From assembly GCF_900106675.1 (NCBI RefSeq), contig NZ_FNOB01000002.1, forward strand, positions 268,261-332,260: DNA of 64,000 nucleotides, written 5' to 3'. A program made the position numbers and the translations under genes. The stretch is from Allgaiera indica. Its GTDB lineage: Bacteria; Pseudomonadota; Alphaproteobacteria; Rhodobacterales; Rhodobacteraceae. This document shows positions 9,473 through 18,237 of this stretch, piece by piece (the stretch's first letter is position 1; every line of letters starts with the position of its first letter). Under the pieces are notes generated by a model, which was given only the letters and a program-made list of their open reading frames with translations, ran no database searches and was not told the origin of the DNA.

Positions 9473-10345
9473 ATGCCGCGCCGTCCCTCCCCCGCGCTGT
9501 GCCGCGCGCTGCTTCTGGCCCTGCCGCTGGTGCTGGCGGGCGCCGCCGCCATGGCACAGCAGGCGGGTGGGGATGCGGGCTTTGCCGCCGGCGCGGGCGA
9601 TCTGCTGAAGGGGCTGGCGCAGGGCCTGAACGGGCCGCAGGCCACGGCGGGGAACACGGCCTCGCTCAGCGGGCGGCTGTTGCAGTTGATCGCGCTGATG
9701 ACGGCCTTGTCGATCGCGCCGGGGCTGTTGGTGGTGATGACCTCCTTCACCCGCTTCGTGATCGTCTTTTCGATGCTACGCTCGGCACTGGGGCTGAACC
9801 AGACACCACCGAACATGGTGCTGTCGGCGATGGCGCTGTTCATGACCTTCTTCGTCATGCAGCCGGTCTTCAACGACGCCTGGAACCAGGGGCTGCAACC
9901 CCTGATGCAGAACAAGATCACCGAGGAACAGGCCTTTCCGCTGATCGGTGCGCCGTTCAAGGCCTTCATGTTCGTCAACACCCGCCCCAAGGACATCGCA
10001 CTGTTTCAGGACCTGACCGCGCCGCAACCGGCCCAGGGCGCCAAGGCCGCGCCCGCGCCGCCGGTGCCCGCCACGCCCGAACAGGCCAGCTGGCGGGTGC
10101 TGGTGCCGGCCTTCATGATCTCGGAACTGCGCCGCGCCTTCACCATCGGCTTTCTCATTTACCTGCCCTTCATCGCGATCGACCTGATCGTCGCCTCGGT
10201 GCTGATGAGCGCCGGCATGATGATGCTGCCGCCGGTGATGATCTCGCTGCCGTTCAAGGTGATCTTCTTCGTGCTGATCGACGGCTGGTATATGCTGGCC
10301 GGAAGCTTGATGCATTCCTACCTCGCCTATGCGGGCGGGGGCTGA
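9473..10345 (+). CDS. fliP: Flagellar export protein FliP
   Basis: Core component of the FliPQR export gate. The 290-aa product has a cleavable signal peptide (ALLLALPLVLAGAAAMAQQ), then the typical MTALSIAPGLLVVMTSFTRFVIVFSMLRSALGLNQTPPNMVLSAMALFMTFFVM block and the C-terminal LVPAFMISELRRAFTIGFLIYLPFIAIDLIVASVLMSAGMMMLPP block. The linker between them (PAQGAKAAPAPPVPATP) is longer than in enterics. It lies 5 bp after fliN. Confidence 0.97.
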   Translation: MPRRPSPALCRALLLALPLVLAGAAAMAQQAGGDAGFAAGAGDLLKGLAQGLNGPQATAGNTASLSGRLLQLIALMTALSIAPGLLVVMTSFTRFVIVFSMLRSALGLNQTPPNMVLSAMALFMTFFVMQPVFNDAWNQGLQPLMQNKITEEQAFPLIGAPFKAFMFVNTRPKDIALFQDLTAPQPAQGAKAAPAPPVPATPEQASWRVLVPAFMISELRRAFTIGFLIYLPFIAIDLIVASVLMSAGMMMLPPVMISLPFKVIFFVLIDGWYMLAGSLMHSYLAYAGGG

Positions 10346-10359
10346 CACGGGACACGCCC

Positions 10360-11409
10360 ATGCGCATGAACGCCACCGCCAACCTTGCCCGCCCCTCTGC
10401 CGACAAGCCGCGCCGCCTGACCGGGCCGGAAAAGGCCGCCATCCTGTTCCTGTGCCTGGGGGAAGAGCACGGATCCGAGCTGATGAAGCGGCTCGATGAA
10501 TTTGACATTCACGCAATCACCCGGGCGATCTCGGGGCTGGGCACGATCCCGCAGGCCCAGGTCGAGGAGGTGATCAACGAATTCCTCTCTTCGGCGTCGT
10601 CGGGCTCGACGGTGGTGGGATCCATGGAAATGGCCGCGTCGATGCTGCGCGGCTTCCTGCCCGACGGCCGGGTCGGAGAGATCATGGGAGAAATCCAGGG
10701 CCCGCTGCTGGGGCGCAACATCTGGGATCACTTCTCGTCGCTCGATCCGCAGGTGATCGCGGGCTTCATCAAGGGAGAGCACGACCAGACCGTCGCCGCG
10801 ATCCTGACCAAGGTGAAGCCCGACACAGCCGCCAAGGTGCTGCCGCTGCTGGGCCAGGCGCGCATGGTCGAGGTGACCGAGCGGATGATCGCCATCGACC
10901 AGGTGCCGCGCCATGCCCTTGCGCAGATCGAGGAAACCCTGAGCCAGGAATTCCTGACCGCCGCGTCGCGCAGCGCCGCGCCCGACACCCAGCAGCGCAT
11001 GGCCGACCTGTTCAACAAGCTCGATTCCAACCTGTTCGAGGAAGTCAGCGAAGAGTTGGAAAAGCGCGTGCCCGAAGCCTTCGGCGCGATCAAGGCCAAG
11101 ATGTTCACCTTCGACGATCTCATGCGGCTGGATCTGGGCAGCCTGGCCAAGGTGATGCGCACGGTCGAGGGCCAGACCCTGCCGCTGGCGTTGCGCGGCG
11201 CCAAGAAGGAGGTGCGCGACTACTTCCTTCAGGCGCTGCCGCAGCGCTCGCGCGACATGCTGATCGAAGAGATGAACGCGATGGGCCCGGTGCGCGGGCG
11301 CGAGGTGCAGAACGCCCAGGCGCAGCTGATCGACGGCGCGCTGGAACTGGCCGAGGAAGAGGTGATCAGGCTGCCGATGGACGATGACGACGACGTACTG
11401 ATCGAATGA
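10360..11409 (+). CDS. fliG: Flagellar motor switch protein FliG
   Basis: FliG couples the C ring to the stator. The 349-aa product shows the N-terminal FliF-binding domain (LTGPEKAAILFLCLGEEHGSELMKRLDEFDIHAITRAISGLG), the middle armadillo domain (SSLDPQVIAGFIKGEHDQTVAAILTKVKPDTAAKVLPLLG) and the C-terminal torque domain (FTFDDLMRLDLGSLAKVMRTVEGQTLPLALRGAKKEVRDYFLQALPQRSRDMLIEEMNAMGPVRGREV). The start is ATG 10360; the upstream open frame belongs to a shadow inside fliP. It ends in an acidic tail (MDDDDDVLIE). Confidence 0.97.
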   Translation: MRMNATANLARPSADKPRRLTGPEKAAILFLCLGEEHGSELMKRLDEFDIHAITRAISGLGTIPQAQVEEVINEFLSSASSGSTVVGSMEMAASMLRGFLPDGRVGEIMGEIQGPLLGRNIWDHFSSLDPQVIAGFIKGEHDQTVAAILTKVKPDTAAKVLPLLGQARMVEVTERMIAIDQVPRHALAQIEETLSQEFLTAASRSAAPDTQQRMADLFNKLDSNLFEEVSEELEKRVPEAFGAIKAKMFTFDDLMRLDLGSLAKVMRTVEGQTLPLALRGAKKEVRDYFLQALPQRSRDMLIEEMNAMGPVRGREVQNAQAQLIDGALELAEEEVIRLPMDDDDDVLIE

Positions 11410-12398
11410 GTCTGGGCGGGCCCACCGGGGCCGGCAGCCTGCCGCCCCTGCCGCTTCCCGCCGGCAGCGCCGCGCTGCGGCAGTTGGCGCAGTCGGGCTG
11501 GATCGACGGGCGCGTCTCTTCGATGCTGGCCGAGGGCGGCGCGCGCATCGCCACCGCATTGGGCCTGGTGATCGCCGCCGAAGTCGCGGCGGGCCTGATG
11601 CCGGGCGACCGGGTGCGCCTGCGGATGAATCCCCAGACCGGCCGGATCGAGGCCGAGCTTCTGCGCCCCGGCGCCGCGCCCGTCTCGGCTCCGGCGCCTG
11701 GCCCCGGGCCGGGTGCCGCCGCGCCGGTGGCCCCGCCGCAGCCTTCGGCCCTGGTGACGGGGGCGCCAACCCCGCATCTGCCGTCGGCCGCGCTTGCCGG
11801 CCTGGCCCCGATCCTGCCCGGCGGTGGGGCACCGGGCGCCGCGCCGCCGCCCGGCGCGCCGCTGTATGGGCTGATCGCGGCGCTGTTTCCGGGCCCGGCC
11901 GGCCCATCCGCAACCCGCGCCACCCGACGCGGCGGCCGCAAGGGCGCGGCCTTCGCGGATACCGGCGTGACGGAAGAGGAAACCACCGATGATGCGCCCC
12001 CGCCGACCCAGGCGGCAGAGGCTCCGCGATCGCCCCGGCGCGACCCGCTGGACCTGGTCGACTGGACCCTGGCCTCGGGCGCGGAACCGCCGGCGGCCGA
12101 GGTGCCCCGGACCGAACCCCCGCCCGCCGAAGCCCCCCGGCCCGCGCTGACAGAAGCGCTGGCGGCACAATTCGCGCGGCTTTCGGGGCATTTGCCCGAG
12201 GCGGGCGCGATTCAACTGGATGCTCGGCGGCTTGGCGACCACATCACGCTGGAGGTCTTCAGCGAGGCGCCCTTGCCGGCCGAATTCGCGCGCCTGATCC
12301 GCACCCAGGCCGAGGCATTGGCCCGCGCCTGGGACGCGCGGCTAAGCTGCGGCTTCCGCCACGGGCCCTTGCCGGGCGCAGGCCCCGCGACAGCCTGA
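11406..12398 (+). CDS. Proline/alanine-rich hypothetical protein, last gene of the fliF operon
   Basis: A 330-aa protein I do not recognise. It overlaps the fliG stop by 4 bp (ATGA), which supports it as real and coupled. Residues 20-90 look folded (LRQLAQSGWIDGRVSSMLAEGGARIATALGLVIAAEVAAGLMPGDRVRLRMNPQTGRIEAELL); the middle is a long Pro/Ala linker; the C-terminus (LPEAGAIQLDARRLGDHITLEVFSEAPLPAEFARLIRTQAEAL) looks folded again. A globule-linker-globule layout fits a hook-length-control or export accessory protein, but a convincing FliK is present elsewhere (28609-30120), so no function is assigned. Confidence 0.65.
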   Translation: MSLGGPTGAGSLPPLPLPAGSAALRQLAQSGWIDGRVSSMLAEGGARIATALGLVIAAEVAAGLMPGDRVRLRMNPQTGRIEAELLRPGAAPVSAPAPGPGPGAAAPVAPPQPSALVTGAPTPHLPSAALAGLAPILPGGGAPGAAPPPGAPLYGLIAALFPGPAGPSATRATRRGGRKGAAFADTGVTEEETTDDAPPPTQAAEAPRSPRRDPLDLVDWTLASGAEPPAAEVPRTEPPPAEAPRPALTEALAAQFARLSGHLPEAGAIQLDARRLGDHITLEVFSEAPLPAEFARLIRTQAEALARAWDARLSCGFRHGPLPGAGPATA

Positions 12399-12508
12399 GC
12401 CTGGGCTGGGAAGCACCGGCGTCCTTTGCCGCGCGGCCCCCGGGGACGAGCATGGCGCTGCCCGTGACGATCGCGCGGCCTGTGCCCCTGCTCCGGCGCC
12501 CGCCCGGA

Positions 12509-13345
12509 CTAGCCGTAAAGCCTGCCGGCCGAAAAGCCGCTCATGTCGATGGTCGAGATATCCAGCGTCGCCGGAACATAGGCCCCCGAGCCGCTGTTGA
12601 CCGCATCGGTGACCAGCGAGACCGCGGGGTTGTTCGCCGTCGTCGCCGCGGCATTCTGCGCATCCGACATGATGACATATTTCTGCACCAGCTTCTGCAT
12701 CTCGGCCGGGTCCTTCAGCTTGGTGATATCGTATTTCTGCTGGAAGATCTTGACCTGCTGATCCAGTGTCTGGTTCACCACGCCGTCAGGGATATTCAGA
12801 ACCCGGCGCATGAAGGCGCCCATGTTCTTGTCCTTGAGGATGTCATACCAGGACTTGACCGAGGGCGCCTTCTGACGAAATTCCAGCGCGACGCCGACGG
12901 TGGCGTTCTGCTTCGCCTCGTCGTTGATATAGGTCTGCTGCACGAAACGCTGAACCACCTTGTCTTGCCAGGCGGGATTGGCGAAATTGCTGTTCTGGGT
13001 GCCATTCGCGGTGAACCCCATCGCGTCGTAGAAGGTGGTGAACCGCGAATCCGTCATCTTGCTGACCAGCGATCCGGGCTGGCTTTTGTCGCTTTCCAGG
13101 ATCTTCTGGATCATCGCCTTGCCAAACATCTGATCCTTCAGATTGTAGGCCCCCATGACGAAGCTGTAGACGTCGTAATTCTTGACCAGATCCTTGGCCG
13201 TGGTGATCGACGCCACCTGATCCTTGAACTTCTGGATCGCACGGGCATTCGCCGGGCTGTCCTGGATCAGCGTCATCTCGCGCGTCTGGGTCGCGTCCAG
13301 AAGCTTCAGCGCCAGTTGGCTGCTCATCCCCGTGATCGAAAGCAT
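12509..13345 (-). CDS. DUF1217 flagellar-locus protein
   Basis: A 278-aa protein with the features of the DUF1217 family found in alphaproteobacterial flagellar clusters: ARAIQKFKDQVASITTAKDLVKNYDVYSFVMGAYNLKDQMFGKAMIQKILESD, and repeated motifs of the kind WYDILKDKNMGAFMRRVLNIPDGV. The role of the family is unknown; location suggests flagellar assembly or flagellin handling. It lies 9 bp after flbT and is the last gene of the unit fliC-flaF-flbT-DUF1217. Confidence 0.85.
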   Translation of the reverse strand: MLSITGMSSQLALKLLDATQTREMTLIQDSPANARAIQKFKDQVASITTAKDLVKNYDVYSFVMGAYNLKDQMFGKAMIQKILESDKSQPGSLVSKMTDSRFTTFYDAMGFTANGTQNSNFANPAWQDKVVQRFVQQTYINDEAKQNATVGVALEFRQKAPSVKSWYDILKDKNMGAFMRRVLNIPDGVVNQTLDQQVKIFQQKYDITKLKDPAEMQKLVQKYVIMSDAQNAAATTANNPAVSLVTDAVNSGSGAYVPATLDISTIDMSGFSAGRLYG

Positions 13346-13354
13346 CGACGCCTC

Positions 13355-13828
13355 CTATTCCCCGGCGAGTTCCGGTTCTGCGCCGGGCGCGAGCACCCCG
13401 GCAAGCGGCGCCTGCGGCGTGTCGCGCTCCAGTTGGGCGTCCAGTGTCGCCTGAACCTCTTCCTCGTGGCGCATCAGCGCGCGCAGCGCCGCCATCGCCT
13501 TGTAGAAATCATGCACCGCGACGAAATTCGCGGCCTCGAACACGCCATCGGTCATATGCACGCTGTAGATCGTCGCGATATCGACCAGACGGGTCTGGAT
13601 CTTCGGCACCAGGACCGAGCGCAGATCGGGCTGGATCAGCGCCGTCTGGATCAGGAAATAGGCCTCTTTCACCGGCGTCGCCGGGATGTCCTCACCCAAG
13701 AGATCCTCGCCCCGCACCACATCGGCGCGGTTCTCGATCATCAGCACATGGCGGCGGTCGGAATTGCGGATGACGCAGCCGTTGACCACCATGCGTTCAT
13801 GCGGTTTCAGCGTGATCTTCAGCGCCAA
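13355..13828 (-). CDS. flbT: Flagellin translation regulator FlbT
   Basis: FlbT binds flagellin mRNA and controls its stability or translation. The product is 157 aa with the family core ALKITLKPHERMVVNGCVIRNSDRRHVLMIENRADVVRGEDLL followed by TPVKEAYFLIQTALIQP. I chose a TTG start at 13828: a strong GAGGAGG lies 7 nt upstream and the first codon lies just after the flaF stop. The upstream part of the open frame overlaps flaF and looks unlike protein. The C-terminal tail is a little longer than usual. Confidence 0.92.
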   Translation of the reverse strand: MALKITLKPHERMVVNGCVIRNSDRRHVLMIENRADVVRGEDLLGEDIPATPVKEAYFLIQTALIQPDLRSVLVPKIQTRLVDIATIYSVHMTDGVFEAANFVAVHDFYKAMAALRALMRHEEEVQATLDAQLERDTPQAPLAGVLAPGAEPELAGE

Positions 13829-13830
13829 TG

Positions 13831-14244
13831 TCAGGCCTCCTCGGCGATGCGGGGGCTGGTGCCGATGCCGGCCAGTCCGTTCACGATGTTCTGGTTCACC
13901 TCGACCAGCGGCCGCGGATCGGCCATGCCGCGCAGCACCTGCTGCGAATGGCGTTCGACCCAAAGACCGATCGAGATCAGCCCGGCACGCAACTGCGGCG
14001 GCAGCGCGTTCTCGGGTTCGGACAGATCAGAGACGAAATTCAGCCACAGGCGCTGGTTTTCCCAGATCGCCTGGCCCAGGCCGTTGGCCAGCACCTCCAG
14101 CCGGGCGCGAAGGTCGGCGGCGGCGGTAAACTGCGGCAGGTGGCGTTCCAGATCCCCGGTGACGCGGGCCATCAGCCGGCGTTCGATTTGGCGCGGGTTT
14201 TCGGTTTCGGTGAGCGTGCGCTGATAGGCGGCGGCGTAACTCAT
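13831..14244 (-). CDS. flaF: Flagellar biosynthesis regulator FlaF
   Basis: FlaF works with FlbT in flagellin expression and secretion. The 137-aa product starts MSYAAAYQRTLTETENPRQIERRLMARVTGDLERH and carries the family motif ALYENQRLW-like segment as LGQAIWENQRLWLNFVSDLSEPENALPPQLRAGLISIGLWVERHSQQVL. It is 2 bp from flbT and 139 bp downstream of fliC. The upstream gap contains GTTAACTTCTGTCAAC (about 14276-14291), which is close to a CtrA box. Confidence 0.93.
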   Translation of the reverse strand: MSYAAAYQRTLTETENPRQIERRLMARVTGDLERHLPQFTAAADLRARLEVLANGLGQAIWENQRLWLNFVSDLSEPENALPPQLRAGLISIGLWVERHSQQVLRGMADPRPLVEVNQNIVNGLAGIGTSPRIAEEA

Positions 14245-14334
14245 TGAAAATGCTCCGGTTGAGGCGACGGATTGCGTTAACTTCTGTCAACGTGATCCGG
14301 GCGGGGCGCGGCGCGGTGCCTTTCTGGCGCCGGT

Positions 14335-14360
14335 GGGGCGGGCCCCGAAGGCCCCGCCCC
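14335..14360 (-). terminator. GC-rich hairpin after fliC
   Basis: Eight perfectly pairing bases GGGGCGGG (14335-14342) and CCCGCCCC (14353-14360) flank a short loop, 24 bp past the fliC stop. No T-run follows on the minus strand, so it may act as an mRNA-stabilising or attenuating hairpin between fliC and flaF rather than a full terminator. Confidence 0.5.
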
Positions 14361-14383
14361 GTCCGTTCCCAACCCGGGTCGCG

Positions 14384-15217
14384 TCAGCGGAACAGGCTCA
14401 GGATGTTCTGCGGCGCCTTGTTGGCGATCGACAGAGACTGGGTCGCAAGCTGTTGCTGCACTTGGTAGGATTGCAGCTTGGCCGCTTCCTGCTCCATGTT
14501 CGCGTCGACCATGCTGCCCACACCGGCATCCAGCTTGTTGGTCAGCTTGGACAGGAAGTCCTGCTGCGTGGTCAGCGAGGTCTCGGCGACGCCCATGGTG
14601 GTCGCCGCGTTGATCGCGCTGGTCAGCTGGGTTTGCGCGGTGGTCAGCGCGGCCGAAAGCGTAGAGGCAGTGACGTTGGCCGAGCCGATCTTGATCGTGC
14701 CCAACGTCGACGCGATCGACGCGAGATTGACCTTGTTGAAGGTCATGGTCGTCGTCGCGAAGGTACCGCCCGCCCGGCTGACCCCGGTCACCACGGTCAC
14801 CGCGGAGTTGCTGTTGACAAGATCATTGCCGTTGAACGTGGCCTGGCTGATCGTGGTCTTGATCTGCGACACCAGGCTGTCCAGCGTCGCCTGCACCTTG
14901 ACGTGGTCGACCGAGGAGCCCTGGGCGAACGACACCTGCTGCACGAATTGCTGCGTCAGATCGTTCACCGTCGAGGCACCAAGGCTTGCCGTCGAGACCG
15001 AGTTCTTGGTCATCGTCAGCGACTCGTTGATCGACTTGTACATCCCGCTGTCGCCCTTCATCTGCTGCGAGATGGCGAAGTACGACGCGTTGTCCTTGGC
15101 GGACTGGATCTTCAGGCCGGTCGAGATGCGGTCCTGGGTCTGCTGAAGGCCCTGGTTGACCTGCTTCAGGGTCTGAAGCGCGGTCATGGCGGCAGAGTTG
15201 GTCAGAATCGAAGACAT
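14384..15217 (-). CDS. fliC: Flagellin
   Basis: Filament subunit, 277 aa, in the short range typical of alphaproteobacterial flagellins. The D0/D1 N-terminus (SSILTNSAAMTALQTLKQVNQGLQQTQDRISTGLKIQSAKDNASYFAISQQMKGDSGMYKSINESL) and C-terminus (LTTQQDFLSKLTNKLDAGVGSMVDANMEQEAAKLQSYQVQQQLATQSLSIANKAPQNILSLFR) are intact. The central domain is short and rich in Thr/Ser/Val, so it offers possible O-glycosylation sites. It is the only flagellin gene in the window. A perfect CtrA box lies about 100 bp upstream. Confidence 0.97.
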   Translation of the reverse strand: MSSILTNSAAMTALQTLKQVNQGLQQTQDRISTGLKIQSAKDNASYFAISQQMKGDSGMYKSINESLTMTKNSVSTASLGASTVNDLTQQFVQQVSFAQGSSVDHVKVQATLDSLVSQIKTTISQATFNGNDLVNSNSAVTVVTGVSRAGGTFATTTMTFNKVNLASIASTLGTIKIGSANVTASTLSAALTTAQTQLTSAINAATTMGVAETSLTTQQDFLSKLTNKLDAGVGSMVDANMEQEAAKLQSYQVQQQLATQSLSIANKAPQNILSLFR

Positions 15218-15308
15218 TTTCTGTTCTCCGTTGAGGTTTCTTTCTCAATCACTCCCGCATTCTGTCGGGAAACGGTCTGAACCGTGGAGATGAAACTTGC
15301 GGAGAAGG

Positions 15309-15324
15309 TTAAGGGATGGTTAAC
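15309..15324. promoter_or_regulatory. CtrA-type box upstream of fliC
   Basis: TTAAGGGATGGTTAAC matches the full CtrA consensus TTAA-N7-TTAAC. It lies 92 bp upstream of the fliC start in the 175-bp intergenic region. Confidence 0.65.
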
Positions 15325-15392
15325 GCGAGCGTGTCGATCGGGTCACAGAAACCGCTTTGCCCTGCTTCAATTGTGTCGAAAAAGTGGCGAAA

Positions 15393-15881
15393 TCACAAAG
15401 TCTTGTCAATCCCGCGAGGGGTCTGCGACGGGTCGACCCGGCGCTCGCCGCGTTTGCCGTAAAGGCCGTTCAGGCTGTGGCGGTCGCGGATCTTGTCGAT
15501 CTCGCGCACGATCGCGGTCGTCGCCTCCGAGATCCTCTCCAGTAACGCGCCGTCCTCGCTGACCGCGGCCTTCAGGGCGACCAGGCGGTCGCGCAGGTCA
15601 GGATCGGTGTCGATCCGTGCGCTCAGGAAGGGCTCGACCACCGGCATCAGCACCTCGATCCGCTTCAACAGCTCTGCCTTGCGCGGATAAAGATCGGTCA
15701 CCGCATCGATGCGGCCGGCCTCGATCGCGGCGATTTCGGCGTGCAGCACCTCGGTCACGGCGGCTATGTCGGCGTCGAACTGCGCCAGGTTCTGGGCGTC
15801 CTCGTCCGACATCGGCGCGACGTCGCCATGGGCGCGGCGGGCGGCGATACGGCGTGCCAGACGACCGGGTTCGGGTGTCAT
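15393..15881 (-). CDS. FlgN-like flagellar export chaperone
   Basis: A 162-aa all-helical protein (DEDAQNLAQFDADIAAVTEVLHAEIAAIEAGRIDAVTDLYPRKAELLKRIEVLMPVVEPFL) with the size and FlgN-like heptad pattern expected for the chaperone of FlgK and FlgL. I chose ATG 15881 (MTPEPGRLARR), which overlaps the stop of the rod-binding gene by 4 bp; the longer open frame lies inside that gene. The sequence match is weak; the position after flgI and flgJ supports it. Confidence 0.65.
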   Translation of the reverse strand: MTPEPGRLARRIAARRAHGDVAPMSDEDAQNLAQFDADIAAVTEVLHAEIAAIEAGRIDAVTDLYPRKAELLKRIEVLMPVVEPFLSARIDTDPDLRDRLVALKAAVSEDGALLERISEATTAIVREIDKIRDRHSLNGLYGKRGERRVDPSQTPRGIDKTL

Positions 15882-16198
15882 GTGCGGGTTCCTTTCGTGC
15901 CATAGGCCTGCAGCATGTGTTCGACCGATCGGGCTATGCCGGTGCTGTCGGTCCGGGAAATCTGTTCGGCGATGGCGCGCGACAGAAAGCTGCGCCACAT
16001 CTCCTGCGCATGGCCGCCGTCCATCGGGCCCAGCTTTACCGTCTTCATCATCTGATCGACCATCTGACCCAGGAATACGGTCTCGAAATCCTTCGCCACC
16101 GCCTTGCGCTTGGCCGCGATCGTGTCGCTGGCGGCCGCGCCCATCGGCTGCGGCAACGGGTTGCGGACAGGTATGCGGGAGGCGGGGGCATCGACCAT
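15878..16198 (-). CDS. flgJ: Rod-binding protein (FlgJ N-terminal domain only)
   Basis: A 106-aa protein equivalent to the rod-binding half of FlgJ: KRKAVAKDFETVFLGQMVDQMMKTVKLGPMDGGHAQEMWRSFLSRAIAEQISRTDSTGIARSVEHML. The muramidase domain of enteric FlgJ is absent, as is usual in alphaproteobacteria where a separate hydrolase opens the cell wall. It is 3 bp after flgI. Confidence 0.88.
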   Translation of the reverse strand: MVDAPASRIPVRNPLPQPMGAAASDTIAAKRKAVAKDFETVFLGQMVDQMMKTVKLGPMDGGHAQEMWRSFLSRAIAEQISRTDSTGIARSVEHMLQAYGTKGTRT

Positions 16199-16201
16199 GG
16201 G

Positions 16202-17332
16202 CTAGATGATCTCCAGTTCCGCATGCAGCGCGCCGGCGGCCTTGATCGCCTGCAATATGCCGATGGTCTGCCGCGCCGTGACCCCGATCGCGTTCAGCCC
16301 GTCGACCAGATCCTGCAGGCTGACATCGCCGTCGAGCACGGTGAACTTGGTGTTCTTCTCCTCGACCTTCAGATTGGTCTCGGGCACCACCACGGTATTG
16401 CCGATCGACAGGGGCTTGGGCTGGCTGACCTTGTAATGTTCGCGCACCTTCACGGTCAGGCCGCCCTCGGAAATCGCCACCCTGTCGATGCGGACGTTTT
16501 CCCCGATCACGATGGTACCGGTCTTTTCGTCGATCACCACCTTGGCGACGCTGTCGGCCTTTACCCGCAGCCTCTCGATCGAGGCCAGCATACCGGGGAT
16601 ATCCTCCTTGCCACGGCGCCGCACCTGGATCGTGCCGCTGTCTAGCACCCGTGCCGTTCCCGCCCCCAGCTTGCCGTCGATCACGTCGCGGACCCGCTCG
16701 GCGGTGGTGAAATCGGGGGTGCGCAGCGCCAGCCGCACGGAACCAAGAGAATTCAGATCGAACTTCACCTCGCGCTCGACGATGGCGCCGTTGGCGATGC
16801 GCGCCGCGGTCGGCACGCCGGAGGTCACGCTGGCCGCATTGCCCTTGGCATTGTAGCCGGCCACCGCCACCGGCCCCTGGGCCACTGCATATATTTCGCC
16901 ATCGGCGCCGGTCAGCGGCGTCACGATCAGCGTCCCGCCGCGCAGGCTGGTCGCGTCGCCCAGCGACGACACCGTCACGTCGATGGTCGATCCCCGGCGC
17001 GAGAACGGCGGCAGCTTCGCCGTCACCATCACCGCCGCGGTGTTGCGCGTCTTGATCGCGTCCTGGCTAAGGTTACCGACGCCCAGGCGTTCCAGCATGC
17101 CCTCGATCGACTTGCGCGTGAAAGGGCTGTTGCGCAGCGTGTCGCCGGACCCGTTCAGCCCCACGACCAGACCGTATCCCACCAACTGGTTGTCGCGCAC
17201 GCCCTCGAACTGGGCGATGTCCTTGATGCGCACCTCGGCCCGTCCCGGCCCCGGCACAAGCAGCGCAAGACTCAGGCCCAGACCCAGCACGGCCAAAGCC
17301 CGGCGCAGAAGAAGGGCTGGGAAGGCGGACAT
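16202..17332 (-). CDS. flgI: Flagellar P-ring protein FlgI
   Basis: FlgI forms the periplasmic P ring. The product is 376 aa from ATG 17332 (MSAFPALLLRRALAVLGLGLSLALLVPGPGRA), which gives a clean signal peptide and has GAGAGGTC upstream. The mature part starts EVRIKDIAQFEGVRDNQLVGYGLVVGLNGSGDTL and has the conserved VMVTAKLPPFSRRGSTIDVTVSSLGDATSLRGGTLIVTPLTGADGEIYAVAQG. The C-terminus LQDLVDGLNAIGVTARQTIGILQAIKAAGALHAELEII is intact. Confidence 0.97.
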   Translation of the reverse strand: MSAFPALLLRRALAVLGLGLSLALLVPGPGRAEVRIKDIAQFEGVRDNQLVGYGLVVGLNGSGDTLRNSPFTRKSIEGMLERLGVGNLSQDAIKTRNTAAVMVTAKLPPFSRRGSTIDVTVSSLGDATSLRGGTLIVTPLTGADGEIYAVAQGPVAVAGYNAKGNAASVTSGVPTAARIANGAIVEREVKFDLNSLGSVRLALRTPDFTTAERVRDVIDGKLGAGTARVLDSGTIQVRRRGKEDIPGMLASIERLRVKADSVAKVVIDEKTGTIVIGENVRIDRVAISEGGLTVKVREHYKVSQPKPLSIGNTVVVPETNLKVEEKNTKFTVLDGDVSLQDLVDGLNAIGVTARQTIGILQAIKAAGALHAELEII

Positions 17333-17517
17333 GGCGGGACCTCTCGGCAAGAGCGGCATCAACGAATCCGGGACTCCCCGGGCAAGATCTATCGAAAGAA
17401 TTATCAAATTCTATACATGAAGTCTAGCAAGTATTAATTCATTTGTTGTTGACCGCAATTCTTGCGATCCGTAATATCTTGGAAATCGTGCGCAAGCACC
17501 ACGGAGGCCACCCAGAC

Positions 17518-18234
17518 ATGTATCTTTATGTCTACGAACCCCGCGAGGCCGCGCGCCGGGCGCTTCTTGACCGGCTTCGCGGCTCTGCCCTGCAGCCGGT
17601 GACGGTGGAAGAGACTTTCTTCGGATCGGATCTGACGCGCCTGAACCGCAAGGGCAGCGACACCCGCGCTATCCTGATCGGCGCCACGCCTCGTGCGCTG
17701 GCGCTTATCCGCGCGATCCGCAAGCAGGGTTGCCAGAATCCGTTGCTGGTTTTGCCCGGGCAAGCCTTGGGGGATGGTGATCCGGCGCGGTTGCTGGATG
17801 CGGGGGCCGATGACGTGCTAAGCCCCCGGGCCGATGGCGCCGAGATCGCCAGCCGGATCAACGCGATCAACCGCCGCATCTACGGCCATGCCGCGGAAAG
17901 CGTCACCGTGGGCGAGGTCGAGGCCTTCTTCGATGGCCGCGACCCCGAGGTCTCGGGCGAGCGGGTGCGCCTGTCGCGGCGCGAGCACGCGATCTTCCAG
18001 CATCTGGTGCTGAGCGCGAACCGCGTGGTCAGCCGCGCGGCGATCTACGACGCCGTCTACGGCATGGACGACGACCAGCCCTTCGATAAGGTGATCGACG
18101 TCTATATCTGCAAGCTGCGCAAGAAGCTGTCGACTGCCGCTGCCAGCGGCCATCAGTATATCGAAACGGTCTATGGCCGCGGCTACAAGTTCAGCGCCGC
18201 CGACCAGAAGGCGGCCACGATCGCCGCCGAATAG
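17518..18234 (+). CDS. OmpR-type regulator with degenerate receiver (FtcR/Rem-like)
   Basis: A 238-aa protein. The N-terminal ~115 residues have receiver-like secondary structure, but where the phospho-acceptor Asp is expected the sequence reads AILIGATPRAL, with no Asp. The C-terminal ~110 residues are an OmpR/PhoB winged helix (RVRLSRREHAIFQHLVLSANRVVSRAAIYDAVYGMDDDQPFDKVIDVYICKLRKKLSTAAASGHQYIETVYGRGYKF). I chose ATG 17518, with GGAGG at 17503-17507; the open frame extends to 17443 without support. The position in the flagellar cluster suggests an FtcR/Rem-type master or class-specific regulator working independently of phosphorylation. It converges with flgL. Confidence 0.8.
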   Translation: MYLYVYEPREAARRALLDRLRGSALQPVTVEETFFGSDLTRLNRKGSDTRAILIGATPRALALIRAIRKQGCQNPLLVLPGQALGDGDPARLLDAGADDVLSPRADGAEIASRINAINRRIYGHAAESVTVGEVEAFFDGRDPEVSGERVRLSRREHAIFQHLVLSANRVVSRAAIYDAVYGMDDDQPFDKVIDVYICKLRKKLSTAAASGHQYIETVYGRGYKFSAADQKAATIAAE

Positions 18235-18237
18235 CTG

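Noticed and set aside
11406..12398. Considered as FliK because of its globule-linker-globule layout in the flagellar cluster
   Set aside because: The gene at 28609-30120 has the diagnostic FliK C-terminal domain; this one does not, so it is left as hypothetical.
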